Of a stretch of DNA of 64,000 nt, positions 57,381 through 64,000 are shown one piece after another. This DNA comes from Nitrospira sp. (GTDB lineage: Bacteria; Nitrospirota; Nitrospiria; Nitrospirales; Nitrospiraceae), in contig JANDJE010000001.1 of assembly GCA_024331095.1 (NCBI GenBank), positions 16,815 to 80,814 on the forward strand. The letters run 5' to 3'. Position 1 is the first letter of the stretch; every line of letters starts with the position of its first letter. A model generated the notes under the pieces. The model ran no database searches. It saw nothing but the letters and a program-made list of their open reading frames with translations, and was not told where the DNA came from. The translations under genes were made by a program, and so were the position numbers.

Positions 57381-57686
57381 TTACCAGCTCGACTTCCTGA
57401 CGCCGGGGATTTCCCCCTTGAGGGCCAGCAATCGGAAATCGATCCGCGACATCGCAAACCGACCGAGATAGCCCCTGACGCGACCCGATATCGCGCAGCG
57501 GTTCCGCACCCGCACCGGCGACGAATTGCGCGGCAGGCGGTTCAACTCCTGTTGCGCCTCCTGTTTTTCTTCAGGCGTACTGTCCTGACGCTTGATAACG
57601 GCTTTCAACGCCTTCCGTTGCTCGGCATACCGCGCGACCAATTGTTTGCGTTTCTCATTGCGCAGCACACTGCTGAGCTTCGCCAT
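57381..57686 (-). CDS. rpsN: Ribosomal protein bS14 (uS14), zinc-independent long form
   Basis: A 101-residue uS14 of the long, zinc-free type ([20 protein letters not shown] at the start, [20 protein letters not shown] near the end). Only one cysteine is present, so there is no CxxC-CxxC zinc site. It lies about 30 nt before the bL31 gene and follows bS18 after 36 nt. Confidence 0.95.
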   Translation of the reverse strand: MAKLSSVLRNEKRKQLVARYAEQRKALKAVIKRQDSTPEEKQEAQQELNRLPRNSSPVRVRNRCAISGRVRGYLGRFAMSRIDFRLLALKGEIPGVRKSSW

Positions 57687-57722
57687 AAAGGACCTCCTCC
57701 GATGAGATTGATGAAATGATGA

Positions 57723-57953
57723 TCACGACCTGGTCCCGCCGATGTCGGATCGTCCACTGAACGGGAGCAACGCCATGTGTCGCGCTCGCTTGATAGCGCG
57801 GGCGATCTCCCGTTGTCGTTGCAGACTGTTGCCCGTCATGCGACGCGGCAGGATCCGTCCGTTGTCCGTCAGAAACTTGCGCAGCCACTCCGCATTCTTC
57901 CAATCGACCGGTGTGGTATCGTCGATCACGCGATGCCGCCGTTCTTCACCCAT
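57723..57953 (-). CDS. rpsR: Ribosomal protein bS18, cysteine-free paralog
   Basis: A 76-residue bS18 (VDWKNAEWLRKFLTDNGRIL, then PRRMTGNSLQRQREIARAIK). No cysteine is present, so it is the zinc-free type. The start at 57953 has AGGAGG 7 nt ahead; the frame is open to 57992. It is the first ribosomal gene of the unit. Confidence 0.93.
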   Translation of the reverse strand: MGEERRHRVIDDTTPVDWKNAEWLRKFLTDNGRILPRRMTGNSLQRQREIARAIKRARHMALLPFSGRSDIGGTRS

Positions 57954-58074
57954 GATGGTTCCTCCTCGGTCATGAGTCAGCTCCCATGACACCCTCTCCT
58001 GGAAAGAGCATCAACGGTGCACGCCGACACTGAACTGTCGGGTCACTTCATCAACTGCCGGTAAGATGGTGATG

Positions 58075-58413
58075 TCAGGCGAGCGCGGGCGGACCGCGCA
58101 AATGGCTGGCGAGATCGGGCAGAACGGCACGCACCACAATTGATGGAATAGGTGATGCCGGCAACGGGGCGAGCGAAGACGGCAAGGGAGGCGGAGATTC
58201 GGAAAGCGACGAGCCAGCGGCCCACTCCAACCACGCATGGATGTCGACATCCGAGTGATTCGTATCTCCTGCTTGTATGGCGGAGTAGTGATCGATGAGG
58301 AGATAGGGCAACGGCAGGGCCACCAGCACGTACAGCATCGCAACGGCGGCGATGAGCATCGTTCGCGTCAATCGGCCCTGCATCGGTCTCGCTGCTTCGC
58401 TACACCAAGCCAT
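58075..58413 (-). CDS. Small membrane protein, DUF2946-like layout
   Basis: About 112 residues. One membrane helix (LIAAVAMLYVLVALPLPYLL) is followed by HYSAIQAGDTNHSDVDIHAW and LEWAAGSSL, then a proline/serine-rich tail ending RGPPALA. The layout parallels the protein at 37523-37843 (helix, His-rich stretch, HSxxDI..W....AGS, proline tail). It lies between the operator-proximal ORF and bS18. The start at 58413 has GAGG 6 nt ahead; GTG at 58416 is possible. Function unknown, metal binding possible. Confidence 0.65.
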   Translation of the reverse strand: MAWCSEAARPMQGRLTRTMLIAAVAMLYVLVALPLPYLLIDHYSAIQAGDTNHSDVDIHAWLEWAAGSSLSESPPPLPSSLAPLPASPIPSIVVRAVLPDLASHLRGPPALA

Positions 58414-58669
58414 CACGCGCCTCGCACTTCAACGCGCGTTCATCGAATTCTTGCGACCCTAAGCCGACCCACTGCCTCTGCTGAACCGTCAAACATCGCG
58501 CGCAGGTTTGGTCATAGAACGGCGACAGGCCCATGATCCACTCACGAGAGAACTCCCCCTGGTATTCATTGGGGAGGAACGCCATGAACCCCGACGGTGG
58601 TGTTGAACACTCGGACATGTCGACTGCGCTCGTCTCGTGCCTGCATTGCGGCAGACACCCTTTAAGCAC
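58400..58669 (-). CDS. Small unknown protein with cysteine pairs, first gene after the Zur-like box
   Basis: An 89-residue frame starting with GTG at 58669, 43 nt after the palindromic box. It contains CLPQC and TCARC pairs and the segment FLPNEYQGEFSREWIMGLSP. No family is recognised. The cysteine pairs could bind metal, which would be surprising for a zinc-starvation product. Alternative starts are ATG 58618 and 58585. Its 3' end overlaps the next gene by 14 nt. Confidence 0.5.
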   Translation of the reverse strand: MLKGCLPQCRHETSAVDMSECSTPPSGFMAFLPNEYQGEFSREWIMGLSPFYDQTCARCLTVQQRQWVGLGSQEFDERALKCEARDGLV

Positions 58670-58712
58670 CGTCTTCGTCCCTTGCCGTGCCGAGACGACG
58701 CCTTGATCAATT

Positions 58713-58731
58713 ATTGCAAGTCATTTGCAAT
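58713..58731. promoter_or_regulatory. Zur/Fur-family-like operator (perfect 7-5-7 palindrome)
   Basis: ATTGCAA-GTCAT-TTGCAAT is a perfect inverted repeat immediately upstream of the ribosomal/zinc unit. On the leftward strand a TAGTAT -10-like hexamer (58730-58735) overlaps its edge, so binding would block transcription. Size and AT-flanked symmetry fit a Fur-superfamily dimer site, and the downstream genes fit Zur. It does not match the classic gammaproteobacterial Zur consensus. Confidence 0.7.
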
Positions 58732-58807
58732 ACTAGCCTGCATCTTACACCGACCGAATTGACGATGCAAGCCCTACCGACCGCCCGACGTCACGCATGA
58801 CCATAGC

Positions 58808-60126
58808 TTACGCGGCATCCTGCCACCGATACCGAATCCGCCCCCCGACGACGGTCATCATCACCCGACCACGCACCGGCCATCCGGCAAACGGCGTATT
58901 CCGTCCTTTCGAGTAGAACCGGTCGGGATCGACCACCCACTCACGCGTGCGATCCACCACGGCGATGTCAGCCGATGCCCCCGGCTCCATCGTCCCGGCC
59001 GGCATCCCAGCAGCCCAGCCGGCTTGCTGGTCAAGCACTGCACGGCTCGATCCAGAGACAAGACACCCTCCTCGACAAGTCGCAACGTCAGGGCCAACGC
59101 CGTCTCCAATCCCACAATCCCGAAGGGAGCCCGGTCCATTCCCCGTTGTTTTTCATACTCGGCATGCGGCGCATGGTCCGTGGCAATGGCGTCGATCGTG
59201 CCGTCGGCCAATCCCTCGATGACCGCAATGCGATCCTGCTCGCTTCGCAAGGGCGGATTCATCTTGGCGTTGGGTCCCGATCGACGGACCGCTTCGTCGG
59301 TCAGCGTAAAATGGTGCGGACAGACTTCCGCCGTCACCGACAAGCCTTCATGCTTGGCGTTGCGAACCGCCTTGACCGTAGCCTCTGTGCTGACATGGGC
59401 CACGTGCAACCTGGCTCCGGTCTTCCGAGCCAATCGAATATCCCGTTCGACCATCCGCGTTTCAGCGCGGGACGGAATGGCCGCCCGTCCCAGTGCGCGC
59501 GAGACCGGGCCGTCATTCATACACCCGCACCCGGAGAGACCGAGATCCTCACAATGATCGATGACGGGCAGATCGACCGCCACAGCTCGCTCCATCGCCC
59601 GTCGCATCACCTCGTCATCCATGACCGGCCTCCCGTCGTCCGACACCGCGACGCATCCGGCTTCCTTCAAGGCTCGAAAATCGCTCAACTCACATCCGGC
59701 CGATCCCTTGGTAATCGCTCCGATCGGGTACACCTTGGCACAATCGGCTTCGCGGGACTTCATCGTGATCAACCGCGTCACAAACGGTTCATCATTGACC
59801 GGTTTCGTGTTCGGCATACAGCAGATCGAGGTGAATCCCCCTGCCATGGCTGCCGCCGTACCGGTGGCGATGGTTTTCTTGTATTCATATCCCGGCTCGC
59901 GCAGATGGACATGGAGATCGACGAAACCAGGCAACACCAGTAACCCCGACACATCGATGCAAACCGCTTCGTCGGGAGGACAGACGTCCGGCGACACCAC
60001 GGCGTCGATCACTCCGTTTCTAATCCACACATCCGCTTCGCCGTTCCATCGACCCGGATCGAGCACCCAGCCTCCGGCGAGGACAAGGATGGAGGACGTT
60101 GCCTCTGTATTCGGCCTCTTGTCCAT
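58808..60126 (-). CDS. pyrC: Dihydroorotase paralog, frameshifted near the 3' end
   Basis: The first 374 or so residues form a type I dihydroorotase: HxH site VDLHVHLREPGYEYK, CMPNTKPVND, DHCEDL, HVAHVST, VCPHHF and ATDHAPHA with the catalytic aspartate. The frame opened at 60126 then runs into a nonsense tail ending at 58861. The true C-terminus (MPAGTMEPGASADIAVVD, SKGRNTPFAGW) continues in another frame to 58808. One base is missing at the G-run at 59006-59008. Repaired length would be about 439 residues, normal. It closes the second zinc unit. Confidence 0.88.
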
Positions 60127-60135
60127 TCGTCGTCA

Positions 60136-60450
60136 TCAGACCCAGACTGTGAGACGCACGCCATACCCAATGCTACCCACACAAAGAGTCCCGCAATGAA
60201 TGATCGCTCCGTCCACGAGCATCACGATCATCGGCATGGTGCGACCTGCGGCATCAGGCCGTGCCGCACGGAGATCATATTGATTGATTATCGGGTCGCC
60301 GGTCGCGAGCGGCTTGTCGGCCAGCCCTTCGGGTGGAATCGTCCACTCGGCGATCGGACGCCCTCCACGACGAGGACCACGCCCCAGCCAATGAATCCGA
60401 TCGACACCGAGCGACAAGGTTCTCACCACCTCATCGCCTAACGTCGCCAT
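60136..60450 (-). CDS. Unknown protein between ZIP transporter and dihydroorotase
   Basis: About 104 residues, starting 2 nt after the ZIP stop and ending 9 nt before the dihydroorotase start. It contains GRPIAEWTIPPEGLADKPLA and near the end MIVMLVDGAIIHCGTLCVG. No family is recognised and no clear ribosome-binding site is seen, so translation would depend on coupling. The packed position in the operon is the main support. Confidence 0.5.
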   Translation of the reverse strand: MATLGDEVVRTLSLGVDRIHWLGRGPRRGGRPIAEWTIPPEGLADKPLATGDPIINQYDLRAARPDAAGRTMPMIVMLVDGAIIHCGTLCVGSIGYGVRLTVWV

Positions 60451-60452
60451 CT

Positions 60453-61253
60453 CTAATGCGGGAGCATGGTCAACGCCGCGATGGTCACCATCCCGGCGAT
60501 CATCATGGCAAACTGCCAAACCCCTTTAGCAGCCCCCATTCGTCCATGGAGACCAGGCACGAGATCGGCCAACCCGATATACAGGAATGAAGCTGCCGCC
60601 ACGCTGAGGGCATAGGGCACGATGGCCTCCGCATAGCCGAGCCCTCCATAGGCGGCGATGACACCGACCAGCGTTCCCATCCCCGACAAGGTATTCCACC
60701 ACAAGGCCCGTTGGCGAGAGAACCCGCTCGACAGGAGAATGGTGAAATCGCTCAATTCTTGGGGCACTTCATGGCCTAACACGGCAAGCGTCGTGACGAG
60801 GCCAAGCCCAGGAGAGGCAAGGCAGGCTGCACCGATGGCGACTCCATCGGCCATGTTGTGGACCGCATCGCCGATCAAAATCAGCATGCCGGTCTTTTTT
60901 CCCATCCTGTGGGTATGGTCGTGCCCATGGGGACGATGGTGGTCGTCCGGAAGATCTCCGTGCGAATGTCTCCAGATCACCGTCCACTCCAATACGAAAA
61001 ACAGGACGAGTCCGGCCAGAATCGCAACCCCCGCTTCGTAAATGGAAATATGCTCCAACGCTTCGGGGATCAGTCCGATGATCGCGGTGGCCAACATCGT
61101 GCCGGTGGCGTAACTCAGCAAGTACGGCATCACCCGATGCCGCCACCCATCGGGAATGAGCAGAACGAGCGCGGTGGGCAACAACGCGCCAAGACTCCCG
61201 AGCAGCCCCATCAGGAGAACGAATCCCCACGTCGATTCGACTGGAAGATTCAC
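60453..61253 (-). CDS. ZIP-family metal (zinc) transporter
   Basis: A 266-residue transporter with about eight membrane helices. The metal-binding helices read GDAVHNMADGVAIGAA (helix 4) and LGHEVPQELSDF (helix 5), and a histidine-rich cytoplasmic loop (SHGDLPDDHHRPHGHDHTHR) lies between helices 3 and 4. It should import zinc or a related divalent metal. It follows the DUF3386-like gene after about 90 nt and is a natural member of a zinc-starvation operon. Confidence 0.94.
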   Translation of the reverse strand: MNLPVESTWGFVLLMGLLGSLGALLPTALVLLIPDGWRHRVMPYLLSYATGTMLATAIIGLIPEALEHISIYEAGVAILAGLVLFFVLEWTVIWRHSHGDLPDDHHRPHGHDHTHRMGKKTGMLILIGDAVHNMADGVAIGAACLASPGLGLVTTLAVLGHEVPQELSDFTILLSSGFSRQRALWWNTLSGMGTLVGVIAAYGGLGYAEAIVPYALSVAAASFLYIGLADLVPGLHGRMGAAKGVWQFAMMIAGMVTIAALTMLPH

Positions 61254-61340
61254 TGGTCGTCACGGCGGCCATACCGTCCCTCGTGATCCTGTTCACAGTT
61301 CTGCATCAGTTTCTCCACGCTTCACAGAGGTTGCGGGTTA

Positions 61341-62054
61341 TCATTCGATCAACTCGTGTTCCAAAAGCTCGATCACCCGCGTCTTCACCAAGCCTCGTTC
61401 GCCGAATGAGACGCGCCGGCACAGAGGGAGCCAGAGGCCCTTCACATCCGTATACTCATTGACATAACTTTCCATGCCGATCACGGACTGTCCGTCGAGC
61501 GAGAAATAGGTCATGACATAGTGGTTGGAATACTGTCTCCCGTCTGGAGCCCGGTCGTACCGCTCAATGGTATTGACTCGCCGCTCCGTCATCGGGGTAA
61601 TCCGGCCGATCTGGGTGTATTGACCGTCCTTAATGCGGTACCAGGATTCGAGTCGCCCGCCGGTCAGCAACACCTTGCGCCCGCGCGGGTGGGGTACAAC
61701 CGGATCGTCATCCGGTGCAAACGAGAGGATGTACTTGCCGTCGCCCTCCTCGAACGTCGAGTAGGCCAAATGCATCCCCTGGGTCCACAGCCGTTCTCGC
61801 ACCCACTCTTGAAGGGTCGCATCGGCTCCATTCAACTCCACCGTCGTCTCCCTCCTCGGCACCAGACTGACGCGACCGGTGTAGACACGCCCCTCATCGT
61901 TCAGCGAAAGTCTCGCTCGATATCCTCCGAAGCCAGCCGGCCACCGATACATCCGACCATGGGCCTCTTGAACCAGCCGTCGCGCCGCCGGATCATCGGC
62001 AGACTGTGCCGCTTGGACTTCCGTCGGTTTCGGCGTTCCGCTTCCTTGCATCAT
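61341..62054 (-). CDS. DUF3386-like protein
   Basis: About 237 residues. It begins with a short linker, then ARRLVQEAHGRMYRWPAGFG and RVYTGRVSLVPRRETTVELN, with a repetitive beta-rich rest (NTIERYDRAPDGRQYSNHYV, YVNEYTDVKGLWLPLCRRVS). This resembles DUF3386, a family best known from cyanobacteria and of unknown function. The start at 62054 has GGAGG 5 nt ahead and overlaps a TGA in the GTPase frame (ATGA), which supports a full-length GTPase originally ending at 62051. Confidence 0.72.
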   Translation of the reverse strand: MMQGSGTPKPTEVQAAQSADDPAARRLVQEAHGRMYRWPAGFGGYRARLSLNDEGRVYTGRVSLVPRRETTVELNGADATLQEWVRERLWTQGMHLAYSTFEEGDGKYILSFAPDDDPVVPHPRGRKVLLTGGRLESWYRIKDGQYTQIGRITPMTERRVNTIERYDRAPDGRQYSNHYVMTYFSLDGQSVIGMESYVNEYTDVKGLWLPLCRRVSFGERGLVKTRVIELLEHELIE

Positions 62055-63085
62055 GACGTCCTCCTTGCCGCACCACTCCATCGTGTCGTTTGGCGTTTCC
62101 TCCGGCGGGCCGGCCTCACCAGGCACGCTTCCAGACCATCAAGAAATCGCTGCCAGGGCACGCGCCGACCGATAACAACGAGCTTGGCCTGCGATTGCTT
62201 GGCCCCTGTGTAGGGAGTCAATGCCAACGATCCCATGATCCATTGAAGCTCTTGAAGCCCGGTTCACCCCTGTACTTTCACGAAGCCCTTCATGCGGATC
62301 ACGGATCGCTCGAACCGTTTCAGCCACGCTTCGAGGCGAACAGGGTCGAACGGCTTCAGAATTTTGAAACTTCCGCTCTGATACCCGGTCGCCGAATCCT
62401 TGACGGTTCCCTGTTCAATCGACGGCGCCTTCTTCGTCGCCGTTCCTCCGAACAGTCGGTCCACGTCGACTTCGGCATGCGCCGTCCGGACGATCGCGGC
62501 AGCCGAATTCACGACCTTGATACGCCGTTCGACGAGATCGGCCTGACGACGGTCGATTTGATCCAGTTTGTTTACCACCACCACATCGGCCTGCTTGAGA
62601 TGATCGTCCGCCGCGGCCCAATAGGCGCCGAGCTTCAAAAACCGTGGTCCATCGACCATGACGATCACTGAGGCCAAGACCCCTCTCGTTGTTGAGGTCG
62701 ACCGGGTCAGCGCCTTCTCGACTCCCACGACCACTTGCCCAGTGTCCGCCAACCCCGTCGTTTCAATGAAGACCGGGGCTCCATTGGACTTCCGCACCAG
62801 ATGCCCGACTTTTTCGCTGAACTCTCCCGACAGGTCGCAACAGATACAGCCACTGAGGAGCGCCTGAAGTTCGACATCCTGGGAGCGGGGATGATCATGG
62901 AGCAACGCCCCATCCACATCGACTTCCCCAAATTCGTTCATCAGAACCGCTGGCTTGATGCCCCGATCTAACTGATGAGCCAGTAATCGTTTGAGCAAGG
63001 TGGTCTTTCCGCTTCCTAGAAATCCGGCGATCACATAGATCGGCGTCACCTTGGCGGATCGACGGGCATGATCAGTGCTGGTCAT
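62051..63085 (-). CDS. COG0523 GTPase with in-frame TGA near the 3' end
   Basis: P-loop IAGFLGSGKTTLL, MNEFGEVDVDG, the CxCC motif in SGCICCDLSGE, ETTGLADTGQ and NKLDQID are all present, so the GTPase domain is complete. The frame stops at TGA 62264-62266 after FVKVQG (273 residues), but the same frame continues with GLQELQWIMGSLALTPYTGA and VVIGRRVPWQRFLDGLEACL to 62051, the expected CobW C-terminal end. So the gene carries either a nonsense mutation, a sequencing error, or a recoded TGA. The start at 63085 has GGGGGAG 8 nt ahead. Confidence 0.88.
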
Positions 63086-63353
63086 GGTGCGACTCCCCCC
63101 TGACAGCCAACTCTTCGATATCGGGCAGACCAATCTCGTTGGCCGTTTTATGAATCTTGTACTGTTGGGTATTACCAGGCCCTTTGAGCAGGGCGATCAC
63201 GGTTTCAATCGGCGGACAGCCTGGTTCGCGACATTCCAATTCCGTGACCACGACCGTCGTCTCGTCGGTCAGATGAAACACCCCTCTGGTCCAGGCTTTA
63301 ATACGATCGACCTGATCCACTGAGATCGTCCGTTTTCCACCGAACAGGTTCAT
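63072..63353 (-). CDS. Small conserved protein of the WD40-COG0523 operon
   Basis: About 93 residues: MNLFGGKRTISVDQVDRIKA, TVVVTELECREPGCPPIETV and KIHKTANEIGLPDIEEL. The ECREPGCPPIETVIALL core is recognisable as a small family that I recall beside COG0523 genes, function unknown; the two cysteines could bind metal. The start at 63353 overlaps the WD40 gene stop and has GGAGA 7 nt ahead. Its end overlaps the GTPase start by 14 nt. Confidence 0.7.
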   Translation of the reverse strand: MNLFGGKRTISVDQVDRIKAWTRGVFHLTDETTVVVTELECREPGCPPIETVIALLKGPGNTQQYKIHKTANEIGLPDIEELAVRGESHHDQH

Positions 63354-64000
63354 GCCCGATTCTCCATGCCATGAACGGAGAAGAGTGACACAACCCCGTC
63401 GCTTGCGCCGGTCACCAGCCACTGCCCATTAGAACTCCAGGCCACGCACGACAGTCCACCCGTCTTATTCACTTCTTGGCTCACCAGCGGTGTGGTCGTC
63501 TGCGGTTCCCAGAGGCACAACAAACCGTCTTCTCCCACCGTCGCCACGAGCGATCGGTTGGGATGACAGGCAATGTCTCGAATCCATCCTAGATGCCCTT
63601 TGAAGAGACGGCCGCCGGTGCCTTCAAACTTCTTCATATTCCACGCGACGAGGGCCGGGCCGGAGGCGGTGAACAGATTGAGGCCGTTATGGTCAAATCG
63701 CACCGATGTGACCTTCACGGGGTAGCCGGACATATGCCAGTGCTGATGACTGTCGGTGCGGAACAGATGGACCGATCCGTCGAGGTTTCCCGAGGCCAGG
63801 TAGTCCCCGCTCGGACTCACCGCGATCGTCAACAAGGCGCCGTCGTAAGGAAACGGGCGGACCGGTTTCTCCTGCCCGATCTTCCACAACCAGGCGCCTC
63901 CATAGGCCGAGGCGATGACCCCTTCTCCACGCGGCATCCAGATCACGGCTGAAATCGTCGTCTTGTAGGCCGGTACTTCGGCGGCAAGTTGCGGGGGCGA
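63350..64000 (-). CDS. WD40-repeat protein, C-terminal part (cut by window end)
   Basis: The frame is open to the window edge (about 216 residues visible). It shows WD40 repeat units: GDYLASGNLDGSVHLF, TSVRFDHNGLNLFTASGPAL, RDIACHPNRSLVATVGEDGL with LCLW, and SNGQWLVTGASDGVVSLF. A propeller of this kind is probably a protein-interaction scaffold. It heads the visible part of the second zinc unit, coupled to the next gene by ATGA; its start and the promoter lie outside. Confidence 0.85.
   Translation of the reverse strand, partial: SPPQLAAEVPAYKTTISAVIWMPRGEGVIASAYGGAWLWKIGQEKPVRPFPYDGALLTIAVSPSGDYLASGNLDGSVHLFRTDSHQHWHMSGYPVKVTSVRFDHNGLNLFTASGPALVAWNMKKFEGTGGRLFKGHLGWIRDIACHPNRSLVATVGEDGLLCLWEPQTTTPLVSQEVNKTGGLSCVAWSSNGQWLVTGASDGVVSLFSVHGMENRA

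Noticed and set aside
62264..62266. TGA as a selenocysteine codon in the COG0523 gene
   Set aside because: No SECIS-like element was identified by eye and the family is not known for selenocysteine. A mutation or sequencing error is simpler; kept only as an option in the finding.

Overview
The window reads as chromosomal DNA of a Gram-negative, moderately GC-rich bacterium, most likely a Nitrospirota (Nitrospira-like) member. This rests on gene repertoire and protein style only; there is no rRNA or other phylogenetic marker to settle it. I see no tRNA or rRNA genes, CRISPR array, insertion sequence or prophage. Most of the window is tightly packed, with many 1-14 nt start/stop overlaps.

Region by region: (1) 1-7580, leftward, is an exopolysaccharide synthesis/export operon. 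It runs PilZ protein, two Wza-type export proteins, an outer-membrane beta-barrel, a Wzz/Wzc tyrosine kinase, a polyprenyl-phosphate sugar transferase, an XrtA-type polysaccharide deacetylase and a partial NusG/RfaH-like antiterminator. A divergent LuxR-type regulator (7959-8567) and a small lipoprotein follow. This part looks AT-richer than the rest. (2) 9349-25370, leftward, is a housekeeping block: glgA, a lipoprotein, DUF971, recO, mgtE, era, a FtsB-like protein, eno, gatB, YtxH and DUF948 proteins, gatA, panD, gatC, glmS, glmU and DUF502. (3) 25648-31274, rightward, holds tmk, holB, metG, a secreted protein of unknown function and a CDF metal exporter. (4) 31404-39064 is mixed: GlpQ, a COG0523 GTPase, a PAP2 phosphatase, a TonB-like protein with a TonB-dependent receptor and a DUF2946-like protein, and DAHP synthase. 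(5) 39142-50685, leftward, is a complete-looking Tad/Flp pilus operon. It is followed by a DUF1826 protein and a LytS/LytTR two-component system (51169-54810).

(6) 55348-64000, leftward, is the most interesting part: an apparent zinc-starvation island in two transcription units. The first carries ribosomal proteins bS18, bS14, bL31 (type B), a COG0523 GTPase, bL28 and bL33, plus two small unknown proteins. A perfect 7-5-7 palindrome (58713-58731) sits directly in front and looks like a Zur/Fur-family operator. Four of the five ribosomal proteins lack zinc-ribbon cysteines, as expected for zinc-sparing paralogs, but bL33 keeps all four. The second unit comprises a WD40 protein (cut by the window end), a small conserved protein, a second COG0523 GTPase, a DUF3386-like protein, a ZIP transporter, an unknown protein and a dihydroorotase. 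Two genes of this unit carry apparent lesions: an in-frame TGA in the GTPase and a one-base frameshift in the dihydroorotase.

How the parts would fit: ZIP imports zinc, COG0523 GTPases deliver it to selected clients, the alternative ribosomal proteins release ribosomal zinc, and a spare dihydroorotase protects pyrimidine synthesis. A third COG0523 GTPase, the TonB receptor locus and the CDF exporter lie outside the island and may belong to the same metal economy, but no shared operator was seen there.
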